Notes under the pieces: generated by a model | What the model saw: only the letters and a program-made list of their open reading frames with translations | Databases searched by the model: none | What the model was told of the DNA's origin: nothing | In this document: in pieces, positions 50,213 through 61,737 of the stretch | How the letters are laid out: each line of letters opens with the position of its first letter | How positions within the stretch are numbered: the stretch's first letter is position 1 | NCBI RefSeq assembly: GCF_965215815.1 | Contig: NZ_CBDCEO010000013.1 | Coordinates: 372,001-436,000 of the forward strand | Reading direction: 5' to 3' | Source: Poriferisodalis sp965215815 | GTDB lineage: Bacteria; Actinomycetota; Acidimicrobiia; Acidimicrobiales; Poriferisodalaceae | Length of the DNA: 64,000 nucleotides | Position numbers and translations under genes: made by a program

Positions 50213-51364
50213 TTATGACAAACCCATGAAGCGGCGGGCGTTGGTGTAGACGACTTCGTTGCGCAGGCTGCTTACCTCGTCGTCGAAGCCTTCGAAGGTC
50301 TCGTTGAGCTCGGCGAGAGCACCGGGGAACGTGCAGTCGTAGTGGGGGTAGTCCGAACCCCACACGACCGTGTGCGCGAGGCCCATGGCTGCGACCTGTT
50401 CGAAGGCCTCGCCCTCGCCTGCCTCCATCGTCACGAAGCATTGCTCGGAGAAGATCTCGGTGGGGTCTCGCTTGAGCCTCGGCACCAGGTGGCCCATGGC
50501 TTCCTTGTGCTCATCGAGACGGTCCAGCCAGTACGGCAGCCAGCCCAGGCCCGACTCGAAGAAGCCCACCCGCAGCATCGGATGGTCGTCGAGCACGCCC
50601 GAAGCCACCATCTCCATCACCGAGGCCATCTGCTCGAACGGATGGCACACCATGTGGACGTAGAACTGGTTCTCGTAGCGGGTCTTGGCGAAGCTCGGCA
50701 TTCCCGAGCCGAAGCTGCCGTGAATAGCGACCGTCAGGTCGTGATGCTCGGCTGCGGACCACACTCGATCCATGTCCGGGGAGAACAGCTCCAGGCCGCC
50801 GTAGCGCTCCGGACGGAACGTGACCCCCGTCAGACCGGCGTTCGCGACCTCTTCGATGACCGCCACGGCGCCGTCCACTGACTGCAGCGGGCAGACGCCC
50901 ACGCCAAAGAGACGGTTCGGATCCTCCGACACGAAGTCGGTCATCCAGCGGTTGTACGCACGAGCGTTCTCGACAGCGATCTCAGCGTCGTTGATGTCGC
51001 CCGAGATCAGCATGAGCGACGGGAACATCAGCGCCGCGGCGAGACCTTCGTCGTCCATGACCGACAGGCGTGCTGCCGGGTCGTAGCTGCCCGGCACGAT
51101 GTCATCCCAGGTGACTTTGGTGCCGTACGCATGCGGGATGCACGCCGGCGCAATGCCGTTGCGCAGCTTCTTTCCCTCGGCAAATGCGGCATCGGTGCCG
51201 TCGTCCATGATCCGGCACTGCATGATCTGGTCGCGGAACTTCGGATCGGCGTATTCCTGCCACACCGACGGCGGCTCCGCGATGTGCGCATCCGCGTCGT
51301 ACACCGGCACCTTGCCGTTCGTCGCCAGCGGACCAAGTCCCTTGCGTGTCTCCGTCATGGCCAT
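50213..51364 (-). CDS. Amidohydrolase family protein
   Basis: 383 residues from the ATG at 51362-51364 with GGGAGG upstream. Amidohydrolase-2 pattern: YDADAHIAEPPSVW near residue 20 (Asp-x-His), AIHGSFGSGMP near residue 200, FESGLGWLPYWLDRLDEH near residue 270, and WGSDYPHYDCTFP near residue 335. It is a paralogue-like sister of the 7177-8325 protein, with about the same length. It lies 4 bases from the Mrr-like nuclease gene, and an operon is possible. Substrate unknown. Confidence 0.9.
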   Translation of the reverse strand: MAMTETRKGLGPLATNGKVPVYDADAHIAEPPSVWQEYADPKFRDQIMQCRIMDDGTDAAFAEGKKLRNGIAPACIPHAYGTKVTWDDIVPGSYDPAARLSVMDDEGLAAALMFPSLMLISGDINDAEIAVENARAYNRWMTDFVSEDPNRLFGVGVCPLQSVDGAVAVIEEVANAGLTGVTFRPERYGGLELFSPDMDRVWSAAEHHDLTVAIHGSFGSGMPSFAKTRYENQFYVHMVCHPFEQMASVMEMVASGVLDDHPMLRVGFFESGLGWLPYWLDRLDEHKEAMGHLVPRLKRDPTEIFSEQCFVTMEAGEGEAFEQVAAMGLAHTVVWGSDYPHYDCTFPGALAELNETFEGFDDEVSSLRNEVVYTNARRFMGLS

Positions 51365-51485
51365 GTCACGGCCTCCCCGTTGCCCCAGTGGGCCCATTCT
51401 GCCCCACCCCCGCAATCGGTGCGGAACGAAGACGGGTCAGCGCCGTTCGGGATGCCCCCGGGGAGCTGGAACTTTGAAGCTGAGA

Positions 51486-52268
51486 TCAGTCGGCGTACAG
51501 CGCCCGAAGGCCTCGGCTGACGGCCGAGCCGACGACGCTGTTGTGATTCTCTCCGGGGAAGACGTGCCAGGTGAGGTCGATGTTGCGGTAGCCGCGGGCC
51601 GAGAACTGGTCGTGGAACTTGGCTTGGGGCGAGTATTCGTCGGTCTCGTTCCCCCCCATCGACATGAACACCTTGACGTCCGGATCGCCGCCGGCGGCGG
51701 CGTGCTCGGCTTCGAGGCGGAACATGACCTCGTAGTCCCACCACACCGACGGGCTCGCAAGCAGGTAGCGGGCAAACATGTCCGGGCTGTTGAACAGCAC
51801 GTGGAGGCCGAACAGCGCCGTGAACGAGTGCCCGACGTAGGTGGTCTCGCCGACGTGATACCGGTCGCGCAGCAGCGGCATCACATCGCCGGCGAGCCAC
51901 TGTCGAAACGGCTCGGCCCCGCCCGTCTCAGCGGCGAGCGCTCGAATGCCGGTCATCGGCGGGGCCTCAGCAGGCGTCACCGTGTAGTCGATTGCTCGAA
52001 GATCGAGCATCTCTCGCATGTCGGCGGTGTCGTGCGCGATGCCCGCGACCACGCAGCGGGGCGTCTCCCGAGACATCGACAGGATGCGAGTGGTGTCCAC
52101 GGCGGTGCCGAACGTCCAAGGCGCATCGCAGCACACGACGAGCGGGTACGGGTCGGAGGCGTCCGCCCGGTAGCCCATCGGCAGCGCGACCCAGAGCTGA
52201 TAGCTCCGACCGGCGTCGGCTCGATGGAGGATGTGAGTCTCGATGGGCCAAGAGCCCGATTCAGCCAC
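51486..52268 (-). CDS. Alpha/beta-hydrolase (esterase family)
   Basis: 260 residues. YVGHSFTALFGLHV holds the nucleophile Ser148, with GGNETDEYSP (acid) and GENHNSVVG (His near residue 245) downstream. The layout is that of the IroE/enterochelin-esterase-like branch. There is no signal peptide. It shares a strand with the O-methyltransferase (10-base gap), so they may be co-transcribed. Confidence 0.85.
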   Translation of the reverse strand: MAESGSWPIETHILHRADAGRSYQLWVALPMGYRADASDPYPLVVCCDAPWTFGTAVDTTRILSMSRETPRCVVAGIAHDTADMREMLDLRAIDYTVTPAEAPPMTGIRALAAETGGAEPFRQWLAGDVMPLLRDRYHVGETTYVGHSFTALFGLHVLFNSPDMFARYLLASPSVWWDYEVMFRLEAEHAAAGGDPDVKVFMSMGGNETDEYSPQAKFHDQFSARGYRNIDLTWHVFPGENHNSVVGSAVSRGLRALYAD

Positions 52269-52278
52269 GGCGGGAATG

Positions 52279-52938
52279 TTATTGGCGGCGCGTGGTCATC
52301 GTCAGGCCGTCGCCGATGGGGAGCATCACGCTGCGTGCCCGTTCGTCGGCCGCGACACGGTCGTTGAATGCCCGAATGGCTGCGGTGCCTTCGTCGTCTC
52401 GGGACGGATCGGCAACCGCTCCGCCCCACAGCACGTTGTCCACGAGAATCACGCCACCCGGCGACAGCCGGCCGAAGATCTCCTCGTAGTAGTCGACGTA
52501 GCTGGATTTGTCGGCGTCGATGAACGCCAAGTCGATCTGGGGTTCGGTCGGCAACGCACGCAACGTGTCTAGCGCCGGTCCGATGCGCAGGTCGATGCGA
52601 TCGGCCACGCCTGCTCGCTCCCAGTAGCGGCGGGCAACCGAGGTCCACTCCTCGGAGACATCGCAGCAGATGAGCCCGGCACCCGGTTCAAGCGAACTCG
52701 CGACGCAGAGCGCCGAGTAGCCCGTAAATGTGCCCACCTCGACAGCGAGCCGGGGGCGCAACGCCGTCGTTAGCACGCTCATGAACGCGCCCCGCAGCGG
52801 GCTGATCTGCATGCCCGCAACCCGCCCCAGCGCTGCCGTTTCGGCGATCAGCTCCCGCTGGACAGCAGTCGGCTGCAGCGAGTGCGCCGCCGCATATGAC
52901 GCAGCCCGTTCCTCGATGAAAGCGCTCTGGCGAGACAC
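52279..52938 (-). CDS. Class I SAM-dependent O-methyltransferase
   Basis: 219 residues from a GTG at 52936-52938; a TTG at 52962 is also possible. The caffeoyl-CoA/catechol O-methyltransferase signature is clear: RPLRGAFMSVL-like start, LAVEVGTFTGYSALC (SAM loop), LICCDVSEEWTSVARRYWERAG, and LAFIDADKSSYVDYYE with the metal Asp, then ILVDNVLWGG. It would methylate a catechol-like hydroxyl using Mg and SAM. Confidence 0.92.
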   Translation of the reverse strand: MSRQSAFIEERAASYAAAHSLQPTAVQRELIAETAALGRVAGMQISPLRGAFMSVLTTALRPRLAVEVGTFTGYSALCVASSLEPGAGLICCDVSEEWTSVARRYWERAGVADRIDLRIGPALDTLRALPTEPQIDLAFIDADKSSYVDYYEEIFGRLSPGGVILVDNVLWGGAVADPSRDDEGTAAIRAFNDRVAADERARSVMLPIGDGLTMTTRRQ

Positions 52939-52961
52939 CGCGACGAGGTTACGGTGAATCA

Positions 52962-54158
52962 ATGAAGCGCTTCCATGCAGTCGCTGGCTTCACGGTGATG
53001 GTCGCTTTAGGGGTTGCCTGCTCAAGCGGTCAGACAGAGATTGTCGTCGCCGGTGCGGGCCCTGACACCTCCGGCTCGGCGCCTGAAGCCGACGTCGAAT
53101 CTGCAGATGTTCGCTCGGATGAGTCGGACACAATCACTCTCGAAGGTACTCTCATCGAGGGCGCCGCATCGATGCCGCTGCGAGAATTGGTCCAGCGAGT
53201 ACTCGGCTCCGACCCCGACTTGCCGTGGCTGTTGTTCGACCCCGATGCGCCGTTGACACACGAAGCATGCGATCCCGAGCCGCCGCCTAGCACACCTAGC
53301 AATGGTGAACGAGTGGTCACCCGTGCCGAAGCATTCGTGCATGATGCCTGCTACATGGCTGCGGATTTCGACATTCCGCCATGGCAGGCACTGATCCAGT
53401 TGGACCAGCAATCCCGTGCCGGTGCCTTTACCTCGCGCTGGCGGACGGAGTACCCCGACGAATTCGACGTGGCGTTGAACCTGACCGTGCGCTGGAACAG
53501 TGCTGTGCCACCCGAAGTGCTGGCCGAGGCACAGGCCAGTGGTCTTCCGTTCCGATTCGAGCAGTCGACTTCCGTCACTGCAGCAGAGATCCAGCGCGCT
53601 GCCGAGCAGATCTGGGAAACCCTGCGAGGGTTCGGCATACGCAATGTCGACTACGGGGGCTACGTCTTGACCCGGACGGTTGAGGCCCGGATTGGCCAGG
53701 CGTTCGTCGACGGTGTGCCCATTGACCGTGAGGCCGTCGAAGCGGCCTTGCCCAGACGGCCAGGCATCACCTACGAGATCGAGTGGCTGCTCGATCCCGA
53801 CGAGATTTCGCCGCCGGTGGTGGACCGTTTCGTTGTCGCATTCGTGCAGATGTCGACCGACAACTTGAATCGCGGCACTCTGCGCATCGGTGATGAGTGC
53901 ATTTGGGTCGAACACGGCGATGGGCCGACACAGCGGACGCTCGTGTTCGCCCATTCCGAGCGGCTCAGCTTCGATGCCTCGATTCCCGCCGTTGTAAACG
54001 GCGAGCACGTGATGCGCGACGGCGACGAGATCGAGTTCGGCGGCAGCGCCGATGGGCACATCAACACTGTCGGGGATGACTTCCTTACTCTGCCCCACTC
54101 CACATGCCCGCCGATGTGGCACATTGCCGTCGGGCCTAGCCCCTACACCGGCTGGTAG
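52962..54158 (+). CDS. Lipoprotein of unknown function
   Basis: 398 residues, with a signal peptide and lipobox ending in Cys20 (LGVACSS). An acid-rich linker follows. Later segments contain VRWNSAVPPEVLAEAQASGLPFRFEQ (near residue 180) and DRFVVAFVQM, with several Cys residues (CDPE, DACYM, DECIWV, STCPP), which may form disulfides outside. It has no recognised family. It diverges from the O-methyltransferase and precedes the carboxylase genes. Confidence 0.8.
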   Translation: MKRFHAVAGFTVMVALGVACSSGQTEIVVAGAGPDTSGSAPEADVESADVRSDESDTITLEGTLIEGAASMPLRELVQRVLGSDPDLPWLLFDPDAPLTHEACDPEPPPSTPSNGERVVTRAEAFVHDACYMAADFDIPPWQALIQLDQQSRAGAFTSRWRTEYPDEFDVALNLTVRWNSAVPPEVLAEAQASGLPFRFEQSTSVTAAEIQRAAEQIWETLRGFGIRNVDYGGYVLTRTVEARIGQAFVDGVPIDREAVEAALPRRPGITYEIEWLLDPDEISPPVVDRFVVAFVQMSTDNLNRGTLRIGDECIWVEHGDGPTQRTLVFAHSERLSFDASIPAVVNGEHVMRDGDEIEFGGSADGHINTVGDDFLTLPHSTCPPMWHIAVGPSPYTGW

Positions 54159-54235
54159 GCGCTAGCGACTCGCTTCAAGCAGACTGCGAGGGTTCGCGTC
54201 TGCGTTCGCGCTGATTGCCTACAAGCGGGAGTCAC

Positions 54236-55861
<1,626 letters not shown>

Positions 55862-55872
55862 GGGCGGCTGCG

Positions 55873-55947
55873 ATGAGCAAGCAACGACACCAACCGAAGA
55901 CACCGCATCAACACGGGTCTTCCGGATGCAACGGCGGCGCGCGATGA
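55873..55947 (+). CDS. 24-aa ORF between the carboxylase genes, possible duplication remnant
   Basis: ATG at 55873 to TGA at 55945-55947, which overlaps the next ATG (ATGA). The sequence before it (GTCTTCCGGATG...GCGATGAGC) is repeated just before the alpha-subunit start. It is probably a duplicated junction rather than a functional peptide, but could couple translation. Confidence 0.35.
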   Translation: MSKQRHQPKTPHQHGSSGCNGGAR

Positions 55948-58175
55948 GCGAGAACACTCGAACACAGCAACGCCCGCTTCGGCGGCTGCTCGTTGCCAAC
56001 CGGGGCGAGATCGCCCGCCGCGTCTTCCGCACCGCGAGCGCCATGGGCATCTCGACCGTCGCCGTGTATTCCGACGGCGACGCCGAAGCGCCGTTTGTCA
56101 CCGACGCGGACCTGTCGGTGCCGCTCGGCGGGCGGACCGCAGCAGAGTCATACCTGTCCATCGACAAGGTGATCGCTGCCGCCCAGCGCAGCGGCGCCGA
56201 TGCCGTGCATCCGGGCTACGGCTTCCTGTCGGAGAACGCCAACTTCGCCGCGGCTGTGATCGAAGCGGGGCTGATCTGGGTGGGGCCTCCGCCTGCGGCT
56301 ATTGCGGCGATGGGCGACAAGCTGGCCGCCAAGGAGACCATGGTGGCCGCAGGCGTCCCGACGCTGCCTTCGGTCCCGGTGACCGACACCATGTCCCCCG
56401 ACGACCTGGCTGCGGCGGCGTCTCACGTCGGCTATCCCCTGCTGGTCAAGGCTTCGGCTGGCGGCGGCGGCAAAGGCATGCGCATCGTGGACTCTGCGAG
56501 CTCGCTCGCAGATGCTGTGGCGGCGGCGCGCCGCGAAGCGGCCGGCGCCTTCGGCAACGACACGGTGTTCCTTGAGCGCTACCTGCCAGCGCCGCGCCAC
56601 GTCGAGATTCAGGTGCTGGGTGACACACACGGGAACGTCGTGCACTGCTTCGAGCGGGAATGCTCGATCCAGCGGCGCCATCAGAAGGTCATCGAGGAGG
56701 CACCGTCGCCGGCGGTGACGCCGGCGCTGCGTGAGCGCATGGGTGCTGCTGCGGTCGCTGCGGTCAGCACCATCGGCTACCACTCGGCTGGGACCGTGGA
56801 GTTCCTGCTGGAAGGCAGCGGCGACGACGCCGAGTTCTGGTTCCTCGAGGTCAACACCCGTCTGCAGGTCGAGCATCCGGTCACCGAGGAGATCACCGGT
56901 CTCGACTTGGTGCGTGAGCAGATCCGCGTCGCAGCCGGCGAGCCGCTGGGCTACGCGCAAGCTGACCTGGCGATCAACGGCCACGCCGTCGAGGCCCGCC
57001 TGTACGCGGAGGATCCCAGAAACGGATTCCTGCCCGCAACCGGCACTGTCGAGCTGTGGGCGCCGGCAAGCGAGCCCCAGGCGCGCTTCGATTCAGGCAT
57101 CGAGATGGGCTCGGTGGTGGGCACAGAGTTCGATCCGATGCTCGCCAAGGTGGTCATGGCGGCGCCGACGCGTACCGAGGCTGCGCTGGGACTGGCATCA
57201 GCGCTCGATCGCACCCGGATGGGCGGCGTTGTCACCAATCGCGATTTCCTCTCCGCGGTGCTGCGCAGCGAGGAGTTTCTCGCCGGCGACACCACTACTG
57301 ATTTCATCGACCGAACGGGACTTGCCACCGCCTCGCCGCCCTACCGCGGCCTGTTCTTGCATGCAGCGGCATCAGCCGTGGCGCTGGTGTCGCAAGCCCG
57401 GAATCGTGAGCTGGCGACCGCGCTGGGCTTCATGACATCGGGGTACCGCAACAGCGTCATGCCCGACGAGGTGCTGCCGCTCACGGCACTCGATCCCGTG
57501 GCAGGCGATGTCGATGTGAGCGTTGCCTACCGGCGCCAGCGGGACGGCAGCTACCGGCTGCGCGTGGCGCCGCTGCGGACCGACGCGCCGTTTGCGCCGC
57601 CAGAAGATGGCGAACCCCAACCGAGCGACAGCGACGGCGGGGACAGCGGCAGCGACGAGGACGGCTACGACGGCGGGGGCCTGCCGGACTCCAGCGAGTT
57701 CGTCGTGCGGCCCCATTCGATCCAGATCCACACCATCGTGGACGACGTGGCCGGCGGGGTGACCGACGCACCCCCCGCCGAGCAATTCGATGCCGAACTC
57801 GACGTCACTGTGCTCAATTCCTTTGGCGGCGGGATGCGAGGCACCTGGCAGATCAGCCGACGCGGTCACGACTGGTACGTCACCGGGCCGCTCACCGGTT
57901 CAGCGACGTTGCGGGAGCGGTCTCGATTCCCCGACCCGGACGCCGAGGCTGTTGAGGGCGGACTGGTCGCGCCGATGCCCGGCAAGGTGTTGATGGTCAA
58001 CGTCTCCGAAGGAGACCGGGTGAGCGCAGGCCAGGTGCTGGTGGTGATGGAAGCCATGAAGATGGAGCACCAGATCACTGCACCGGCCGACGGCGGAGTG
58101 AGCGAGGTGCGCGCTGCTGTCGGCGATCAAGTCGACAACGGCGAACTGCTCGTGGTCATCACGGCAGACGAATAG
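55944..58175 (+). CDS. Acyl-CoA carboxylase alpha subunit (biotin carboxylase + BCCP)
   Basis: 743 residues from the ATG at 55944. Residues 15-460 are the biotin carboxylase (ATP-grasp): ANRGEIARRVFRTA, HPGYGFLSENANFA, KASAGGGGKGMRIV (ATP loop), ECSIQRRHQKVIEEAPSP, and FLEVNTRLQVEHPVTEEITG. Residues 500-650 vary and include an acidic Ser/Gly/Asp linker at about 555-580. The C-terminal biotinyl domain ends with MEAMKMEHQI, biotin Lys706. It pairs with the beta subunit before it to carboxylate an acyl-CoA (3-methylcrotonyl or geranyl type). Confidence 0.95.
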   Translation: MSENTRTQQRPLRRLLVANRGEIARRVFRTASAMGISTVAVYSDGDAEAPFVTDADLSVPLGGRTAAESYLSIDKVIAAAQRSGADAVHPGYGFLSENANFAAAVIEAGLIWVGPPPAAIAAMGDKLAAKETMVAAGVPTLPSVPVTDTMSPDDLAAAASHVGYPLLVKASAGGGGKGMRIVDSASSLADAVAAARREAAGAFGNDTVFLERYLPAPRHVEIQVLGDTHGNVVHCFERECSIQRRHQKVIEEAPSPAVTPALRERMGAAAVAAVSTIGYHSAGTVEFLLEGSGDDAEFWFLEVNTRLQVEHPVTEEITGLDLVREQIRVAAGEPLGYAQADLAINGHAVEARLYAEDPRNGFLPATGTVELWAPASEPQARFDSGIEMGSVVGTEFDPMLAKVVMAAPTRTEAALGLASALDRTRMGGVVTNRDFLSAVLRSEEFLAGDTTTDFIDRTGLATASPPYRGLFLHAAASAVALVSQARNRELATALGFMTSGYRNSVMPDEVLPLTALDPVAGDVDVSVAYRRQRDGSYRLRVAPLRTDAPFAPPEDGEPQPSDSDGGDSGSDEDGYDGGGLPDSSEFVVRPHSIQIHTIVDDVAGGVTDAPPAEQFDAELDVTVLNSFGGGMRGTWQISRRGHDWYVTGPLTGSATLRERSRFPDPDAEAVEGGLVAPMPGKVLMVNVSEGDRVSAGQVLVVMEAMKMEHQITAPADGGVSEVRAAVGDQVDNGELLVVITADE

Positions 58176-58239
58176 CCGAGACACCCCGTCGAATAGCGTC
58201 GATCTGGTCGGCGTTCGAGGGGGGTCGGACAGCTTCGAT

Positions 58240-59856
58240 ATGAGCTACGACCTGCAATCCCTTCGAGGCGATGTCAGCGGCGGGCTGGCCGCGGCGGCCG
58301 TCACGATCACGCCCGCAGCGACCTTCGGCGTCGTGTCAGGACTTGGGCCTGCCAGCGGCATCTACGGCGCGATCACCGTCGGACTGTTCGTGGGCATCTT
58401 CGAACGCGCCCGTCCACAGATCGCAAGCGTCAGCAGCGTGATGGCGGTGGCGATGGCGGCGGTCATTGCCACCCACGCTGACACCGCTGCGGAAGCGTTC
58501 ACGGTCGCGATGCTGGCCGGCTTGATCCAAGTGCTCATGGGTGCTCTGCGCATCGGCAGCTACGTCTCCTACACGCCCTACTCGGTGATCGCAGGATTCA
58601 CTTCCGGCATCGGCGTGATGATCGTCGTGTCCATGGTGCAGACGTTCGCTGGCACACCGGTCAAGATCACCAAACCCCTCACCGCGATCCGGGGCTGGCC
58701 CGACGCGCTCGGCAACCTGAACGCCAGCGCACTGGCGATCGCTGTCGTCACGCTCGTCATCGCGATTGCGTGGCCGCGCAGACTGCGGCGCGTTGTTCCC
58801 CCGACGGTCGCCGGACTGATCTGCGGCACGCTGCTCAGCGTCATCTGGCTGGGCGACGTGCCCACCATCGTTGATGTCCCAACAGGTCTGCCCGAGCTCC
58901 AGCAGCCGGTCTTGTCGCTCGACTTCCTGGCGAGTTCGTTGGTGCCGGCACTCACGATTGCAATGCTCAGCACCGTGCGCGGCCTGCTGTCCTCGCTCGC
59001 CGTCGACGCTCAGACCCGCACGCAAACCGACGCCAACCGTGGCTTGCTGAGCCTCGGAGCCGGGAACGCCGCTGCGGCGTTGATTGGTGGGCTTCCCGGG
59101 CACATGACGTTCGTCACGACGGTGCTGAATATCCGGCTCGGGGCAACGACGCGTGTCTCGGTGGTTGTACGCGCTCTGGCGCTGCTGGCAATCGTGCTGG
59201 GGCTTGCGCGCTACCTCGAGTTCGTTCCCCATGCGGCCCTGGCGGGCATGCTGGCCGTGCTCGGCTGGCAGATCATCGACTGGCGGTTCCTGGCACGCGT
59301 CGGGCGCGTCCAGCGAGAGCACCTGCTGATCATGCTCACGACACTGAGCATCACTGTCTTGGTCGACTTGGTCACAGCGGTGGCGGTCGGGCTGATCGTG
59401 GCCGGCATGATCGGCGCCCGCCAACTGGAACGGCTGCAGCTCGACAGCGTCGTCTCGGTGCCCCTCCTCGACCAGATCTTCCTCCACGGCCAGACGCCCG
59501 ACATCCACGGCATCGGCCCCTACTCCGCACGTGTTGGCATCGTAAAGCTGCGTGGCAGCTTCACCGTCGCCTCGTCGAGCAAGCTCATCCGCACGATCGG
59601 CGACGACATCGTCGGCCACGAAGTCGTGATCTTGGACTTCTCCGAGACCGACTACATCGACGACAGCGCCGCCCTCGTCATCGAGCAGCTCATCGACACC
59701 GCTGCCGGCGGCGACGCACAGTGCATTGTCATGGCACTCGACGGCATGCCTGCTGCCACGCTCGAATCGCTCAACGTTCTGCGCAAAGTCCCTGACGAGC
59801 ACATCGTGGCGAACCTGGATGAAGCCCGGGAAGCAGCCAGGCAATTGCTCGCCTAG
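58240..59856 (+). CDS. SulP/SLC26 anion transporter with STAS domain
   Basis: 538 residues. About 12 hydrophobic segments span residues 10-410, with the typical ITPAATFGVVSGLGPASGIYGAI start and ISAxxNR-type region near residue 265. The end (430-538) is a STAS domain, with VVILDFSETDYIDDSAALVIEQL. It would move sulfate, bicarbonate or another anion across the membrane. No sulfur genes are adjacent. The order suggests it is separate from the carboxylase genes (65-base gap), but the supply of bicarbonate for the carboxylase is a possibility. Confidence 0.9.
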   Translation: MSYDLQSLRGDVSGGLAAAAVTITPAATFGVVSGLGPASGIYGAITVGLFVGIFERARPQIASVSSVMAVAMAAVIATHADTAAEAFTVAMLAGLIQVLMGALRIGSYVSYTPYSVIAGFTSGIGVMIVVSMVQTFAGTPVKITKPLTAIRGWPDALGNLNASALAIAVVTLVIAIAWPRRLRRVVPPTVAGLICGTLLSVIWLGDVPTIVDVPTGLPELQQPVLSLDFLASSLVPALTIAMLSTVRGLLSSLAVDAQTRTQTDANRGLLSLGAGNAAAALIGGLPGHMTFVTTVLNIRLGATTRVSVVVRALALLAIVLGLARYLEFVPHAALAGMLAVLGWQIIDWRFLARVGRVQREHLLIMLTTLSITVLVDLVTAVAVGLIVAGMIGARQLERLQLDSVVSVPLLDQIFLHGQTPDIHGIGPYSARVGIVKLRGSFTVASSSKLIRTIGDDIVGHEVVILDFSETDYIDDSAALVIEQLIDTAAGGDAQCIVMALDGMPAATLESLNVLRKVPDEHIVANLDEAREAARQLLA

Positions 59857-59941
59857 ACGCGACGCGTGGCGACAGGCCCCAGGGCTACTGTCTGCGCCAA
59901 CCCGGGGGGCACCGTGCCGCCTGGCGGACAGGGAGCCACTG

Positions 59942-61015
59942 ATGGACGCAACGCGAGTACACCGACCGGGACGGCTCGGCGATCCGGATATGACGCTGGG
60001 GACCGACCCGCGAGCAGATCGCCGAATGGTTGCCGTGATGACGGAGCTCGGCCTCGACGGCCACGGCGAACCGACGCCGGTCAACGTCGACACGCCCATC
60101 GAGGACCTCTACGCCTACTGCGACGAGGCCGAGCCGGGCTTCCAGATGATGTTCGACGTGCTCTACCAAGGCCTGACGGCGATCGAGGGCATCGAGCGCA
60201 ACGACGTCACCATTACCGGGCCTGACGGCAACGAGATCAGCCTGTACATCCACCGTCCCGCCGGAGTCGAAGGGCCGCTGCCGGCCATCTTCCACATTCA
60301 CGGCGGCGGCATGGTGATCCTCACAGCAGCCGACGCCAACTTCTGCCGCTGGCGCGACGAGCTGGCCGCTCTCGGTCTCATCGCCGTGGGCGTGGAGTAC
60401 CGCAACGGCGGCGGATCGCTTGGCAACCACCCCTTCCCGGCCGGCCTCAACGACTGTGGCACTGCGCTGGAGTGGGTCGCGGCCAACAAGGCCGACTTGG
60501 GTATTTCCACGATCACTGTGTCGGGCGAGTCCGGCGGCGGGAACCTGACGCTGGCGACCACGCTCAAGGCCAAGCGCGACGGCTATCTCGACGTCATCGA
60601 CGGCGTGTTCGCTCAGTGCCCGTACATCTCGGGCATGTACGCGAATCCGCCCGGGGACCTGCCGTCGCTGCACGAGAACGACCAGTACTTCCTGGGCTGC
60701 GAGAACATGGGCGCGCTCGTCAAGGCGTACGACCCCGCCGGTGAGAATGCGACCAATCCGCTGGCGTGGCCGATGCACGTCAGCGTCGAGGAGCTGGAGG
60801 GCATGCCTCCCCATGTCATCTCGGTCAACGAGCTCGATCCGCTGCGCGATGAGGGACTGACGTACTACCGAAAGCTGACTGCTGCGGGGAACACGGCAAC
60901 GGCTCGGACCATCAACGGCACGTGCCACGCGGGCGACGTGATCTTCCGCACCGCCATGCCCAACGTGTACGCATCTACCGCCGCCGCCCTGCGCGACTTC
61001 GCCTACTCGGTGTAG
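59942..61015 (+). CDS. Alpha/beta-hydrolase, HSL (GDXG) family
   Basis: 357 residues from the ATG at 59942 with AGGGAG. The oxyanion motif HIHGGGMV lies near residue 118, nucleophile Ser in VSGESGGGNL near residue 195, Asp in ELDPLRDEG near residue 300, and His in CHAGDVI near residue 325. This is the hormone-sensitive-lipase branch of esterases. The N-terminal about 100 residues are unusually long and may be a lid. It acts on esters or lactones; substrate unknown. Confidence 0.9.
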   Translation: MDATRVHRPGRLGDPDMTLGTDPRADRRMVAVMTELGLDGHGEPTPVNVDTPIEDLYAYCDEAEPGFQMMFDVLYQGLTAIEGIERNDVTITGPDGNEISLYIHRPAGVEGPLPAIFHIHGGGMVILTAADANFCRWRDELAALGLIAVGVEYRNGGGSLGNHPFPAGLNDCGTALEWVAANKADLGISTITVSGESGGGNLTLATTLKAKRDGYLDVIDGVFAQCPYISGMYANPPGDLPSLHENDQYFLGCENMGALVKAYDPAGENATNPLAWPMHVSVEELEGMPPHVISVNELDPLRDEGLTYYRKLTAAGNTATARTINGTCHAGDVIFRTAMPNVYASTAAALRDFAYSV

Positions 61016-61243
61016 CCAAACAGCCTCGAACCGTCATCCCCGGGAACGCCTGAGCGATCACATCTCAACCCAGCGGTGTAAAGGGCACTCGCGCGATGAC
61101 CCATCGAAGGGTGGCCTGCAGCGTTGAATCAAATCAGGAATTGGTCAAGCTCCAGCAACCTCCGACGCCCAAGAGTTCGTGACGACACTTCAGCAGTCTT
61201 GACCAGATCGCTGGTCACATGGCAGTGACATCGCTGGAGCAGC

Positions 61244-61660
61244 TCAGTCGCTGCTGGGCCCCAAGGTCAAATCAATTGCAGCAATTGTTTCGTCCATCGA
61301 TCGCTCTACTGCATCCTGACGATGGACTGCCGCAATTACTTGCAGCGCTGATCGTAATCCCAATCCCTGATTCGCGTTCCCCAGTGTGATTGTCTGGCTT
61401 ACATCCTCGTCTGCCGCCAGGTACACATCAGGTCGTAGGCTTACGTGATCAGCGTTAGCAAGCGCCTTCCAAGCATCCGAGAGTTCGCGCCAGTACGCAG
61501 AAATCTGATCACACTTCGCCCGCCGCTGGCCAAACGAGACATATTCATCTGCATGATCGTTCCAGAATTCTGAAGCTAGTTCGGTGCTCATTGCTCGATC
61601 ATCAGCAATTGCCTGCGCATTGAACCAGATAGCTTCTCCCGGATCGTCTCGGCCAGCCAT
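61244..61660 (-). CDS. Hypothetical protein in a lower-GC islet
   Basis: 138 residues, start ATG with GGGGAA upstream. It is acidic and Trp/Asp-rich, with no recognised motif or membrane segment. The base composition is clearly lower in G+C than the core genes, like the neighbouring PIN pair, so it may have come in with that islet. Its first 25 residues could be replaced by an internal ATG at 61591. Confidence 0.6.
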   Translation of the reverse strand: MAGRDDPGEAIWFNAQAIADDRAMSTELASEFWNDHADEYVSFGQRRAKCDQISAYWRELSDAWKALANADHVSLRPDVYLAADEDVSQTITLGNANQGLGLRSALQVIAAVHRQDAVERSMDETIAAIDLTLGPSSD

Positions 61661-61737
61661 TATAGTTCCCCAGTGAGAAATAGCTTTGAGTGCATCAGTT
61701 CCATAAGGATTAGATCAATCGTAATCCACCATCCACA

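Noticed and set aside
58336..60099. A 587-codon open frame on the minus strand opposite the SulP gene
   Set aside because: It is low-complexity, rich in Asp, Arg, His and Gln, and lies fully opposite a well-conserved transporter. It is a shadow frame typical of high-G+C DNA.
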